Assembly: GCA_030568195.1 (NCBI GenBank)
Contig: JAJLTO010000002.1
Location: forward strand, 1,674,001-1,738,000
Direction of reading: 5' to 3'
Length of the DNA stretch: 64,000 bases
Source of the DNA: Dipodascopsis uninucleata var. uninucleata
Taxonomy: Eukaryota > Ascomycota > Lipomycetes > Lipomycetales > Lipomycetaceae
Each line of letters begins with the position of its first letter. The stretch's first letter is position 1. The notes under the pieces were generated by a model. That model was given only the letters and a program-made list of their open reading frames with translations, was not told where the DNA came from and searched no databases. Below are positions 1-13,108 of the stretch, in pieces. A program made the position numbers and the translations under genes.

Positions 1-217
1 ACTACTGTTTATAAATATATTAATTTTGGGTGATTTGTGCGTTGCATAATAGGCATTGCAAAGAGAAGAAGAGTCGGGAAATTGTAGTCTTGAGCGACAA
101 GACAGTAGCGCCACTGAACGGATTTTAAAATTCAGAAGCTGACAGCTCTCATAACAGTTAAGCTATAGGCACTATTTCGGAACTCTTGTAGAGTCTGCAT
201 TGTATATACGGTGAGCA

Positions 218-3200
218 ATGGAGCTCGGATACGAAGACAGAGTAAAGCTGGTACCAGTGACACTGAAGGAGGCTGCTTTGGACAGTCCTTCCTTCCGAAC
301 AGCTGCTTGGCATGTCAATGAGCAAGTAGAGAATGTCGAGCGCTGGATAGAACTTTATGTTAAGGCTGGACACAGATTAAGTAATGACACGGATGGTGAG
401 TAAGGAAGAATTGTGTTTTGCGGTGAGATCAAGAGGAAATTGATACTGATCAGATGTATTTGATTTCAATAGTTTTGCAAGAGTCTATCAACGTTCTTCT
501 TGGGCGTTCATTTCCTAACTTCATAACTGAAAACATAATTGATCATGACTACACATTGACGGCTATGAAGTCTTACTCCGAAGGTCTACGTATTTTCTGG
601 TCGAATTTCATCAAATGTGTAAAGGGCATGGAAAAAAATGTCATTGAGCAACTCGAGACTCTTCAACGCAAAGAGATGCGACAATATAAGGTGAGACAAA
701 TCCATATTTACAGAATGCAACAAATAATCTATTTGTTATATTTCTACAGCTTAATTTAAAGCTTTTACTGACTCTGAGTAGGAAACGCGACGCTTGTTCG
801 AATCAGCTCAAAGTAAATACGACAATCTTGCTGCTCGATATGCTTCTCAGTCCAAAAGCAAGGAGTCATCGTCACTCAGAGAAGATGCGTTTCAATTGTA
901 TGAAGCACGAAAGCAATACGTCAAAATTTCTTTTGATTTATGTATAGTAACAGTGGCCTTCAAAAGAACACTGGATCGTACGATAATTAACGCGTTTTCT
1001 GATCAATGGATTATGATCGGTCACGGTGTAAACATGACGAACGACAATATGTATTCTCGCGTTGCGGATGATATGCGAAGAATCAGACACTGGAGTGATC
1101 TGATGGAATCCTCTATGAAAGTTTTTTTTCGAGAGCTTAATATCACTAGAAAGAATCTAGAGAGTCACGTTATAGCAGAAACCGCTCCTCCACGCGAGCT
1201 CGTCGAATATTCCGCATATACAGTGAATCCTCAGGTTTTACAAGAACAGTCAGCGTCGAGCCCTGCTAATCCTAATGCCCCTTCAATGGGCCTTCATGCT
1301 TCCACAATTGATCCTCTTTCAGTTGATCCTGAAAAACATGGCAATTTGTTTCTGAGAACTTGGGCAGGAAAGCCTGCGCGGCAAGTCTGGGTTCGCCGAT
1401 GGGTATTCGTTAAAGATGCAATGTTTGGTATGCTTGTTCAGTCACCCAATAAAACCTATGTTGAAGAAAGCGATAAAATTGGTGTTCTTCTTTGCAATGT
1501 AAAGCCTTCTACTATTGAAGATCGCAGATTTTGCTTTGAGGTAACGACTAAAGATACTACACTCATGTTTCAGGCCGAGAGTCAACAAGGTCTGATTTCA
1601 TGGTTACGTACATTTGAAATTTCGAAAAGAAAAGCGCTAGAAGCTTCAGATTCTAGAGTTACAGATAGAGCATTTGCTATAATTCCAGCCTTGCAGGAAT
1701 TTGCCTCTACGGTTCAGACATCTGCTGACGCTGAATTCAGCCACGAACGATACGATTCGGGACACATGCGAGGATCGCTAGACTTGAGTCGCTCAAGTAG
1801 TGGACCTCGAAAACAATCTTCTACTACACCTGCTCTTCAAGCCTTAATATCTGCAAGCCAATCTATAGCTGGTCAGCATGCAATTTCCGGTCAGAATTAC
1901 ATTAATGGCATTGATAGAATGTTTGATGAAATTGTAGTACCAACGACTACGTTAGCGCCAACTACCATTGCTAACAATCCATTGTCGACGTCCATGACCA
2001 AGACGGCGATTGCCGTTCATGCTACGACTCCGCCTATCAAGGTTCCTAATGGGTTAACTGCCAATACATGGGGTAGTGTCAACTGGGGTGCTCGACAGTC
2101 GCCAAATGAATCACTGGGAGTTTTGAAGTCATCATCGCCTACAATTGCTTCTCCTGAATCAGGAGAAGTGCATGCCTCAAATGAAGCTGATGAACAGCAA
2201 GCATCACTCGTAGGAACGACGAATCCAGCTATTGTCATTATGGGTCCTGATAGCAATGATAATACTTTGCTTTCAGACGATTCAGTACGAACAATGTATG
2301 CTAATCGAACATACCCTTCTTTCTATCCATACGAACTTAAGGTACAAGATGCTCAGTTACGTACACTGTTTCCCGGTGTTGGTCTTGATGAAGAAGTGGT
2401 TTTGGTTTTCAGAATGGTATGGTCGCTTAAACGTGGTCAACAATTTTCTGGACGTGTGTATATGACACCAAAGAATATTTATTTATACGCAAACAACGGA
2501 GGAATGGTATTTATTCGTCGGCGTTCACTCGGTGATATAGTTAATGTTCGAGGTCAAACTAGTGAAAATTTCGACGGATTTTATACAGAATTCAGAGATG
2601 GTAGTGAACTTTCTGCGAGAACTTTTCTGGACAATGGGAAGTTAATTCAGTATAGAGTACAATTTTTAGTGGATAACTTCAATAGTCCTGATCCACTACC
2701 TTTAGAGCAGTTGTTACAGAAATTGCTGGAGGCGAAAGTCAATGTGAGCGATCCTGCGAATGATGGCTGGGATGATACTCCAAATCCACTGATTGAAGAG
2801 GAGAGTGGTTACACAGCGGGTGCTGATATTGACGACATTCGGGTGTCATTGGACAGTGAGCTTCTTTCACCCAGTAGAGTATCAAACAGCAATGTAACCA
2901 AATATAGCACAAGGGGTAGGACGCGTGACAGCGAATCTTCTAGAGGATTTTCTGGCCATGGCTCCAGATTGAATGATCCCATGGCTCCTCGTCGAACCCG
3001 GGTGCGCTTGCCGCAAGGCCCTGTTGAGTTAGATTTCTCGAAATCTATGGATAAATTAGTGTACACACAGGAATATCCTATCTCTGCGAAAGCATTGTTT
3101 CATCTTTTATTTGGTGACAAATCAACAGCGTTTCAAAAGCTCTACCGTGGTTATGGTGCTAGGGAATTGAATCAGAGCCCATGGATCCATCTTGATGGAA

Positions 3201-4432
3201 AGTCATTGGAGCGTGACTTCTCTTTTGAGATTTCTAGTAGATTAATGACTGGCGTAAATTATCATCGCCAAGTGTATTGCGTGCAGCGAATTGAAAAGCA
3301 AGACGAATACATTGCGTACGTTGTCCAGGAGCGTCGTACGCCTTGGAATTTACCATTTGCTGATGCATTCTCTCAAATTAGTCGCTACGTCGTCACTTTT
3401 GTATCGAAGTCAAGCTGTCGCTTAAATGTCTGGGCAGCCACAGAGTGGATGTACCCCCGACCAGTGATCAAAGCCATAGTACAACGAGCGGCTATCGACG
3501 ATTTAACAAGTGATGCTAGAGTTATTGGTATGATTGCTACGAGCTCACTTCGTCAGCTGGGAACTAAGGGCCGTACAAGCAAAGCGGTACAGTTGTTCGG
3601 ACAGGTGGGGAAATCCAATGTTTCAGTCCAGCTAGATACTGAGTCTGCCGAAGCGGAGCCACGTATAGCATCAGAAGGAGGTTCGCTATCCAATAAAGAT
3701 GATCAAAAGCAATTCTACTTCAGCAGAAAATCCTTTGCACAGCTAGTGTTTGAAAGTGTACTAGAAAGCGTGCTCACCTGGGTCTCAAATGGTTTTGTAG
3801 CGATCTTCAGACTTGGTCGTCAATTAGCATCCCTTGTGGACGCACACAGTTTTTTTTTACTTATAATTGCCGGATCTTTAATAGTAAACGTATTCCTCGG
3901 CGCACGATCGACAGTATCTTACTGGACAGAGAGACGTGCGAATAAGATTATGGAACAGGTGGGAGTAAGACCTAATGGAATACTCGCTAAGGCCGTGTTT
4001 CTGTCGGATCTGGAAGAATATGTATCAGAGGGCACTCAGATGGCGCAGGAGCCACAAGGACTCTGCTACTCCAAATTTAGGAATTTTGCTGAAGAGCTCA
4101 AGCCGGAATCGCCTCTCGATTTTGTGAGCCGGGCCTATACTAACCCTGTTACCCAGGATGCCGCGAAACGAATATGGCTTGCGAAACAAAAAGCGGGGGT
4201 AGAGAGACATCAGCATATTGTCGCACTAAAGGTCATCACAAGAATGGAAGAGGAGCTTGTGACTGCGGAATGGCAGAACTGGTTACGATCGGAGAGAATC
4301 AGATGTATTGAACTCAGCACAGAGATCCCTGATCTAAATATAAACTCTAGCGAAATTTCAAATGATCTTTCACTGACAATCAAAGATTATTGCGAATCAT
4401 GCAATATGGAATGGAATGCATTAAAATTATGA
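218..4432 (+). CDS. SIP3: Sip3/Ysp1 (LAM family) sterol-transfer-like protein
   Basis: Three exons, 218-395, 473-690 and 782-4432, splice in frame to about 1348 aa; donors are GTGAGT and GTGAGA and acceptors ATAG and GTAG. The N-terminal ~270 residues look like a helical BAR-type domain. A PH domain follows at about 317-417 (starting HGNLFLRTWAGKPARQVWVRR). A GRAM-like segment lies at about 640-755 and a VASt (StART-like) domain at about 882-1060. One hydrophobic segment sits near 1154-1172 (SFFLLIIAGSLIVNVFLGA). The BAR-PH-GRAM-VASt-TM order is that of the Sip3/Ysp1/Lam proteins, which are ER membrane proteins at contact sites that move sterol between membranes. The middle (about 430-640) is Ser/Thr-rich and probably disordered. 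Family membership is firm; the specific orthologue is inferred. Confidence 0.88.
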
Positions 4433-7425
4433 ATCAAATAGAGATGAAACACCGTGTTGTTCGAATTTTTACGATAATTGATGTCGTCATTTTTGTTGTT
4501 GTTTTGTTGTTTTGTTGTTGTTGTTGTTATTGCTGCGAGCCTTGTTTTTCGATCTGCACAATAACAGCTCTATCGCTCCTTAGTAGTATTTATTGGTATT
4601 AAGTATCACAATTGTTTCTGCCGAATTATACTGTAAGCAAAAGTTTTGATAAAATTTCTTGCACGTGAGTATATTTGTATTGTTATTTTATAGCCTGTTC
4701 CAAGAGCATCATTATGATCATTCACGCAAGAGGACACGCCGCAAGAGCTGAAAAAAGTGCGTATTATCTCATCGTCGACCCCATAAGCAAGGCCAAGAAC
4801 TCCGCACGTACCCACGTATTTTTATTTTTATTTATATATAAACTAATATATTTATTTATATGTATATGTTTAATCCGCATAAATGTCCGCGGTAATTAAA
4901 TCGGGATTTATCTAGTGTTCATCGAAACTACTACGAACTCTTTATTGCCTCCTTTGGCTAAACTACACAGTTCATTTCCCACCGTGATAGTTATTACCTG
5001 CGTATACTAAGCCATGGCACTTTTGACATAACTTGCTTATCAGTAGTGGACTAATGAAATAAAATCAAAGATAGCAGGTAGAAGAAGAAACTTAGAGAGC
5101 ACTGTAAATAAAGAAAGGGACTAGAAGAGGAAAGAGAGTCTGGCAGCGTGCTAAATATTATACCGACTGCCAGTAAGACTGTATGATCTATAATCTAAAC
5201 AGAAAATATTACATGTCAACTCTAAAATCGGCAAGGGAACCATGCGAAGAACCAGCTTATTATAGTCTAATCAGAGCCCTCGTCAATAAAACGATGAACT
5301 GGGACAATAGCGGAAGTGAGATAAAAGGCGAGTAATGAAATGCAGCCAGAAATAATAGCTATGCGGAATGGCTGCTTTGCTAAACTGTGTGAAACTTCTG
5401 GTTGATCGAGCAAGTTCAGCGTAGTAAATTGCGTTTGTTTTCTGCAACAGCGCCGATCAGAATCAAACGACGCAGTTCCGCCCTAAGCTTGTATAGTGCG
5501 GTTTTAGGCTTATGCTCAGTGTGAGCGGCCAATTCGCGTCTGTTGGGTGACTATCACAGGCGCTACCGCCTCTGTACATTTAATCTAGTAATACAGGAAG
5601 CTCTGTGCTGTGCAATCGGGCTGGCAAATATCACTCTCATACCGTCACTCTAGAACATGCTGCGAGAGATTCGATTTTTGGTCTGTATAGATAGCAAGTG
5701 GAGTCTTACGAGTCTTAGACAATACATATGTTATAGGGGCTGGTGCTGCTGAGTGTTGCGAATACTGGCTGCTTTGGAACGAGCGGCTAACACACTTGCA
5801 TCAGAGGTTTCTAGTCTACATTTTTATAGTTTACTACGCTGCAAAGGCCGTGGTCCTCTTACGGTACCTGAACCAATAGATGTAGCGAGTTAAGTTTAAT
5901 CGAGGAGCTAAAGGCAGACAGTATTATATAAACAATAATAAAAGCACCCAGAGCTGTTTGAGACATCCGTAGGCAGCGTGGGAAGAACTAGTAAAACAAG
6001 AGAGTCGAAACAACTGACTAGATATTGACAATAAGAGCGTGAGGATAATAGCCGAAGGATTAATATTGAAGTTCAGATCCCGCCAGCCTTAGGGACTAGG
6101 TTCTCTGAATATATTGATGCAACCTTATATTGGACCAATTCAGTCTTACGGCAATATACGCTGATTAAGTACGTATATATTAGTATACAAGAGTGCAATA
6201 TCCGTATGTACACAGCATGTATTGCGCGGATCCCTTTTTTCTAGCACTACAGGCGCAGTCAGAAGTGATAATTTTGGTACATATTCGTATGGATAGTTTA
6301 ATATACAGTAATATTCGAGTCGAGCGCGTGTAGATCTTGTGAACCATAGTAACACGACCCTAGTAGAACACATGGTGGCTCGACTTTCAGGCGCGTCTAT
6401 TTACAAATGGTTATTGTTGGCTTAGCAAGCCTACCCTGCAGTTTTAATCCACGCTATCCAATACGATATGGCACGCACATGTATGCAATAAAGAGGCAGA
6501 TATTGTTTGTATGTGATAGCACTGCTGCTGCGTTAGAGGCAAATTAACTGTGATACCGCCAAGTCGATTTCTAAGACCTTTTGGTCTGACGCACTCAGAA
6601 TGTTTTCAGGATATATGGCTGTACATAGTTTGGCACTTCTTCATATGTCGTAAATCCACAGAACTTGTCCGTATGCTTGATTTGTATACAGGCAAACAAA
6701 TGGCGATCTGTATAACGACCAGTTGCTAGAAATAAAACAAATAAAGCAAATTAATATACATAAATAAATAAAAAATTAATGACACCACCTTCTATTCATC
6801 TTGGTGTTTCGTTGCGCGCTGACAAGACAGCACGTAGGGTTTTAGCACCATTCGAATTTTCGAATCAGCACTGCACCCATTAATTTCTTTAATTTTCCCC
6901 ATCCGTAGCAGCAGATCTTAAGTGATCAAGATTTATGCTTGTGGAGTGCATGCTGATCTGATCTGCATTACTAGCATACAAGTAAATGCGTAGCTCATAC
7001 TCAGCCTTTCGCTGTCTCCTGTACAGTTAGTTGAGATGCACGTGATCTCGCTGCCGGTATCTACTACATTCTAGAGCATCTCAGCTGATACAGCTTTTGA
7101 CATGATGACAGATAGAAAATAGTACTGTGAGCAAAGTTATCACAGGGTGGCAATAGTAATAAAGCATATTAATTTTGACTTGACGTTTGTACCTTTTGCA
7201 GGTGTCAGAGAAATCTAAACGTAAAAAATATCGGATGATGTTTTTCAATCCTTCTCGAACATCAGGTGATTACGATGACGTTCTCTATAAAAAAAACTCG
7301 ATGGACCTATTAATATTCGGTTGACAATTGCACGTTAAAATCAAAGCACTTGAAATTGAAGAGCCTTTTCTGCGCGTAATTGTACTATCAGGTCGATCCG
7401 AGTGTGTCTGGAGCTTTTGAATAAG

Positions 7426-7472
7426 TTGCCACCTGCTAGTCGAGAGATATAGTTATCTCTAGTAGGTAGCAA
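7426..7472. repeat. Imperfect long hairpin
   Basis: An inner perfect stem AGAGATA/TATCTCT with a 4-nt loop is flanked by outer arms TTGCCACCTGCT and AGTAGGTAGCAA, which pair except at two positions. The whole forms a foldback of about 47 nt in otherwise featureless DNA. Confidence 0.5.
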
Positions 7473-10071
7473 GTTGTCAATCTAGTCTACAATCTAGTAT
7501 ATGTATGGCCTAAGATCGAACTAAGTCAAGCTTCTAAAACTCAAATAGATCAAAAAAAAATAGCGAGTAGCCCTATAGAGTATCCTGTTGCCTATTAAAC
7601 ATTTGCATCGTGCTGTTAAGAGTTGTTACTTGTATAAACATCGCTTAGCCTCGCTGTCATTTTGTTAAGGTACGGTTAGAAGTAGCATACTTCACTATGA
7701 TATATCTCAAGTGCACTTACTCAATTCGCAATAAAACCTATATGCTAATAGATTTTTTTCTCATGTTTCAGTAATACCGTTTTCTTGCTTGTTTGCCTCT
7801 TTGCCACTGCCGCTATACCCGCGCAGCGATTCTTGTCGTCGCGGTCGGGTTTCGCCAAATCTGTAAAATACTCTCTTCGCAGTGTCGATCGCGAGGGCTT
7901 CCGAAGTACTCTTCTAGAAACCTAATAGCGAGCTCCTGAAGCTCTTTAGATATCCCTATTACGACTGATATACTTTTGATAATTCTGTCTCACGATAACA
8001 ATATCATATCAGCACTTAGTATTCGGAGTATTTCAAGTTTTCACAGTTGCTCAGAGTATCCTCCACAAAGATGTTAAATTATCGTTCTATTTACCGCCGC
8101 CACAGCTGCGGCTCGATTTTCTGTGGTTGCATGCAAGATAGAAGACCGTAGGATGCCTCGTACCTACTTTTCATGGGCCGCCACCAGAACATTCAGCTAT
8201 TGATGTTGCTATTCTATGGCAATGCGCATTGGCAAAGTTGTATTCTTTCCGGATATACTTGCTAGTATTGACTGAGCTGTTGCACCAGTATGAGCAATAA
8301 GTGCGAACACAAATGTATTGTTGGAGCGTATCGATAGTTCCTGCAGTCCTGTTTATTATGCATAGTGTCTGGCCCAATGCTGCTATATGGACCACCATTT
8401 CTTCGACTGCTTTTACACGACTTGCGGATACCGTTTAGAAAAGGCATAAGTAGCTTCAGCCTACCGTCTTTCGGCAGTAAAAAGTTATGCCGCAGATACT
8501 TAAAAGAGCTGTTTTAACTCGAGGACTGAATCTCAACTAGACAGTCTGAACGATAAGCTAGAGACGATCGGGACGAGAAAAAAAAAACGACATGAGCTTG
8601 TGCTTACGCGACACCAATTTAACTTTCATATTCGATATAGCGGCAAAGTTTGTATATAGTCCTATAATACTAGCTGTATCTTATGCTCTGCGTTTAGCGG
8701 AAATGCTACCTAAAGGCTGATATAGCACTTCGAGCTTCAGAATTTTAATAATGGCAGCTTAGCCATTAGACACTGAAGTCGTGAAAAGCCGATGTATCAT
8801 AAATATGTACATTGGATATTACATCGCGGTATCTCATATCAGGTACGATTAGAGTTAGCACACAAAATATAGGTATTTACCGAATTCATTACAGCATGCT
8901 AAATAGCGTTATTATACACAACATAAAACAGAATGTATCCAGATATCTGACACTACTAGACAGCATGACGGATTTGATGGTATAAATTTTTTTAACCAAA
9001 ATTTAGTCCTCAAACGGAATGATGGTCTTGGTATATGCTAGAAGCAAATATGGTTCGTGTCGAAGTGCGAACCTGAACCTGTAAGCTTGCCATGCGACTT
9101 TGCATTAAATGTAAAGTTTATAATAGACTTTTTTTGGGCGGAGTATGACACAAACGGGTCCTCTAATCAATGCTTAGTTATTTCCGTTTCAAGTTCGGGG
9201 TGCAGAGGATACAAAATGAACTCAATGTAAAAATGATCTACCCCTCCAATTTCCTCATCTCAATCATTGCATATGAGGCTGCCAATTCTAATCTCGGCAT
9301 ATCAGATTTTTACTAAATATCATCATTGCCCTGGCAATTAACACGTCTGTTTTTTAACCATTTTCTGCTGCCATAAGAGCTTTTGGATATTTCCCTAGCG
9401 ACGGGACGTAATCTTCAGTAATTACTTGAAGAGACTCACGCTGTTGGAACACGTCTGAAGTAACTTCTCATGTCAAAACAAAGAAGAAACTTACATATAT
9501 TCCTAACCTAAACTCTTTGATTTAAACTTTACTTTAACTAGCGAATCTTTAAATATTAAGGTTTTCAAAAAAATAGATAATAAGTATTCACAGCCAAATT
9601 AGTTGATTTCTCTACTAAAATAATAATAACAATAAAAAATAATAATAATAGATTAAGTCCACGACACCAGACATAAAAACGAGTAAAAATAAATAATACT
9701 ATACTTTCAGCATAGTACACATTTGAGTAATAATAAATATTTATTTATACCAAGAGATTGTGTTTTCGACGTACATACTATAACATATACATATGGAATT
9801 ATTTTCGTCTATTGGTTAATCTCTCTTCATCACGGCCCTCTTTGCATTCACCAGGTTTTGACCGTCATCTTTAACATATATAGGAGTAGAGGAAATATCA
9901 TCCATTTTTTAGTTCCATTTTGCTTGATTGTTAAGCTATCGAATATCTAGAATAATATTATTTGCATTTCATCGATTTCCCTACCTGTGGTGTGGTCTGC
10001 TACACCGACAACTACAGCATCTGTATGCTGCAGATCCTGCGACCTTCACTTTTTGTAAATATTCTAGAGTC

Positions 10072-10093
10072 TCCTAGCTCATTCCTAGCTCAC
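10072..10093. repeat. Tandem 10-bp duplication TCCTAGCTCA
   Basis: TCCTAGCTCAT is followed directly by TCCTAGCTCAC, about 650 nt upstream of the Rua1-domain ORF, in its putative promoter or leader. Confidence 0.5.
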
Positions 10094-10715
10094 TCTTTCT
10101 CTTCGTACTAGTGGATTGTACGCCACCAGCGCTCCCGTTATATTTCTACGGTGACCATTTCCTTTCTCAACAAATTGCCGCCAGTGCTATCTCCTGAAGG
10201 ATTGCATTGTGTTTCCGCAGCTTAATTCACGTGGATCGGTAAGAAGCAAGAAACAGAATTTAATCACACAAGCATCTATAGCTATATATTCTTCATCGAT
10301 GGCAAGGAATTTAGTCTAAATGACTAACGTGACATTTAACAGATTTCGGTGCTTGCTAGTAGATTGCATACAAAATCTTCATTTTAATCTGCAGCGAGCT
10401 CAGACCGCTTATATATATTGAGTGTTGAATCGACGTTAAGATTTCCTAGTAACTCTTTATAGCTGTACAGAAAATAATACTTTCCTAGATATATGCTGAT
10501 TTTACTATTTGTACCAGTTACATAAATTCACTGCTCTATTCAAACTGTGCGATCTGGTCTGATTCTTCCGTGGCACTTACGATCGTCGATTATTATCTCG
10601 GAAATCTGTCGCCGTTCATTGCTTACAATCTCCTCAATTTATTCTTATAATCTGCAAGTTATGTAGATGTTTATGAATACATTTTTGGATTGAAATTGCA
10701 TAGATCAAGTTTCTT

Positions 10716-10741
10716 ATGTTGAACAGATGCTGACTGTTTAA
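10716..10741 (+). promoter_or_regulatory. Two tiny upstream ORFs overlapping the Rua1-gene start
   Basis: ATG at 10716 opens a 5-codon ORF ending in TGA at 10731-10733. ATG at 10727 opens a 4-codon ORF whose TAA stop (10739-10741) shares its last A with the main ATG at 10741 (TAATG). If the first in-frame ATG is used, ribosomes would meet both. A TAATG overlap is the geometry of termination-reinitiation. Whether the transcript includes them is unknown. Confidence 0.45.
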
Positions 10742-12459
10742 TGTATAGTTTAAATTCTTTGTATAGCACGCCGCCTCTTTCGCCGACGTCGCTACATTGC
10801 AATCATACATTTTCAGATATCATGGGTACTGGATCTTCCGAGACTGCAAATATTTACCAGCCACAGGCTGTTAATGGTGATAGCTCGTCGTCGATAGCGT
10901 TGCGAAATAGGCCATCCTTGTCACCTGTAACGGCTCCAATCATCGGCTCTGTTAGTAATGTAAACGTGATCGGCTATGATAATGATCGCAGCTTGCTTTT
11001 GCCGTGGGACTCAGATCAATCTGCCCGATATTACAGTACTTCATTGACAGACAGTCATACTAATTCTAGCTCCGATGGTAGTATTAATGCCAATAACAAC
11101 GGAATAGGCACCGATCCAAATATTGAGACCGCTGGTATCAGGACTGACCTTACCAGCAATAACTTGGAACATCAGGTCTCATCGGCTACGCAATACTCTG
11201 AGGAAGCTTTGACTCTCTATTCTGATATGCTACAGCAAACTTATTCCACAATGTATGATAACTCAGGTTCATTGGAACAAGCACCATCAGTGTCTTACAA
11301 TCGAACGAAATTTACGAATGATTTATTAACATCTCATCCTTATTCTCTAAATCGCCGGCATACTGAGCCTCAACCTCATCAAAGTCAATCAATGCAGTCT
11401 ATACAACAGGAATTACAGCAAGTATCGCCACACTACACTCATTCGCCAGGTTCTGTAAATATGGCTAGTCCTCTTTCACCGCTGACACCTGGTATAGCAA
11501 ATTCCAGTGTAAGCAACATCACCTCTGCATCATCTTCGGTACCGGCAACTAGCGGCGTAACGCCTTCTAGGGATCCCTCACTTGCTAGTGTTTCCGATGG
11601 CTTAGTGACATCTAATATAGTGCCCACACCATCGATATCGTCGTCTTCTACAAACTATTTTCTCTTTGGTACTGAATTTGGTAACGGCTCTAATGCAGAT
11701 AGTGTCGTATCACCAGATATTCTCTCTCTTCAGTCATTGTATAGTTTTGCTCCGCAAGGATCTAGTGATCAATCGACTATACAGAACAAAAATACATCAT
11801 CAGCAGCAATACCGAATCTTAGGAATCTAGCAAGTGATCAAGATGTTCGTGGAATTCGTACGTCTTCTCATGATTTCGCAATCGAAGATTCAAGCTCTTT
11901 AAACATCATGGAGCCTGCACCCGCTAATATTGAATATCAACATCAACTTCCCGAGAATAGTATGTATAACCTATCTGCTCCTGATATTTCGACTTTTCCA
12001 CCAGATTTCTATTCTCCTTTACGTCCACCAGAGCATCGGGTGCCCCCTCCGCCTGAAGATTTTGCTGTTAAAGATCCTGATAATATCCCGCGAAGACAAG
12101 AGCTAAGATTTGCCGGAGATATGTATACTCCAATGTGGGTACGCAAGAAAGGTGATTTGAAAGAAGGTTGGTGTGATCTATGTACAGAACCGCGTTGGCT
12201 AATTCTGAAAAATTCTGCATATTGGTATGACAAAAACTTCTCGCATGGAATATGTTCGCTGACAGGGCGCCGTTATGAAGCTCCTCTCATGTGTCGGCGA
12301 GTTAAAGCAAACGAGGATATATACGAAGGTTTTTGTGGTGTATGTAGACAATGGGTCCAAATTACGACACGTCGTGGGCGAGGTGGTGGTACATCATGGT
12401 TTCGGCATGCCAATAAGTGTCATAATTACGAGAGGAGGAGATCTGATAGATCGCAGTGA
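10741..12459 (+). CDS. Rua1 C-terminal-domain protein (meu26-like), putative transcription regulator
   Basis: Uninterrupted 572-codon ORF. Residues 1 to about 440 are Ser/Thr/Asn/Gln-rich with no fold visible, including SP-containing segments typical of regulator proteins. The C-terminal ~115 residues (about 453-568) match the Rua1 C-terminal / DUF4451 family. They contain GWCDLC, a conserved tryptophan/tyrosine core (SAYWYDKNFSHGIC), GFCGVCRQW and a final WFRHANKCH, giving paired Cys and His residues that suggest zinc binding. Ustilago Rua1 is a transcription factor of glycolipid biosynthesis and S. pombe meu26 carries the same domain; the role here is inferred. The start is uncertain: MGTGSS at 10822 is an alternative in-frame ATG. 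The gene stands alone between two 6.3-kb gene-poor tracts, which suggests extensive cis-regulation. Confidence 0.85.
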   Translation: MYSLNSLYSTPPLSPTSLHCNHTFSDIMGTGSSETANIYQPQAVNGDSSSSIALRNRPSLSPVTAPIIGSVSNVNVIGYDNDRSLLLPWDSDQSARYYSTSLTDSHTNSSSDGSINANNNGIGTDPNIETAGIRTDLTSNNLEHQVSSATQYSEEALTLYSDMLQQTYSTMYDNSGSLEQAPSVSYNRTKFTNDLLTSHPYSLNRRHTEPQPHQSQSMQSIQQELQQVSPHYTHSPGSVNMASPLSPLTPGIANSSVSNITSASSSVPATSGVTPSRDPSLASVSDGLVTSNIVPTPSISSSSTNYFLFGTEFGNGSNADSVVSPDILSLQSLYSFAPQGSSDQSTIQNKNTSSAAIPNLRNLASDQDVRGIRTSSHDFAIEDSSSLNIMEPAPANIEYQHQLPENSMYNLSAPDISTFPPDFYSPLRPPEHRVPPPPEDFAVKDPDNIPRRQELRFAGDMYTPMWVRKKGDLKEGWCDLCTEPRWLILKNSAYWYDKNFSHGICSLTGRRYEAPLMCRRVKANEDIYEGFCGVCRQWVQITTRRGRGGGTSWFRHANKCHNYERRRSDRSQ

Positions 12460-13083
12460 AATATATGAAGTCGTGTCGGTTATAGAATGTATAATTACCG
12501 TTATTGGTATTGAGCTTTCGCAAATCTCGATGCAAGGGAATCCAAAAATTTGTGATATATCAAGCTTGAGAATATTTCGCGTCATGAAAATCATCTGTAC
12601 GAATAGCTGGCCTCATTTTTAGTGTTATTATAGCTTGGGTTTGACGGTTTGGCAGCAATTAGTTTTCTTCTAGCTTTCACGTTAATTCATTTGACCGGGT
12701 AAGATATAGTTCTGGTGTCAGGAAATTAATTGTAATGTTAATAGATTTCGTAGTTTTTTTATAATCATATGTAACAAATTATTATAGTTCATTTTCATGT
12801 AATACATTTAAGTGTTTTGTTATTATTATATATAGTCGCTTTCAACCTTTTTTTGCAGTTTTATAACTTATACCAATAGTCTCAATATAGCAGATAATAT
12901 TCTTTTTACTTAACTGTTAAATTCCTACCGATAGTTGTGGATAGAATATTGTTGATTTTAGGTAAAAGTACACAGACTTTTTTCATTCTCTCGGTGATAC
13001 TGGGTCCATCTAGAATATCATGTGGGAAAAAGCGATAATAGAAAAACTCTATTGACCCGTATTATAGGAAATCTGCGCATGAT

Positions 13084-13108
13084 GTTAGGGTACGTTAGGT
13101 TCGTTAGG
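13084..13108 (+). repeat. Three spaced GTTAGG units
   Basis: GTTAGG occurs at 13084-13089, 13094-13099 and 13103-13108, the first as GTTAGGG. It resembles telomere-type sequence or binding sites of TTAGGG-binding factors (Tbf1/Teb1 type) but is too short to call an interstitial telomere. Confidence 0.35.

Larger units (their letters stand above)
4433..10740. other. 6.3-kb gene-poor tract
   Basis: No open frame longer than about 75 codons occurs on either strand and no tRNA B-box was found. The first ~170 nt after the Sip3 stop are a TTG-rich 3' tail. An imperfect hairpin lies at 7426-7472. A short coding-like stretch (about 7201-7323) follows a TTTTGCAG acceptor-like site but closes after about 40 codons. 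Near the right end a GTAAGA donor-like site at about 10240 and an ACAG acceptor-like site at 10726 could define an intron in a long 5' leader of the next gene. Nothing else is recognisable. Confidence 0.6.

Noticed and set aside
4480-4600. Run of TTG/TTGT repeats with a 70-codon frame
   Set aside because: Low-complexity 3' UTR sequence of the Sip3-like gene, not a coding repeat.
7200-7323. Coding-like stretch after TTTTGCAG in the first gene-poor tract
   Set aside because: Only about 40 codons open, no partner exon and no homology recognised.
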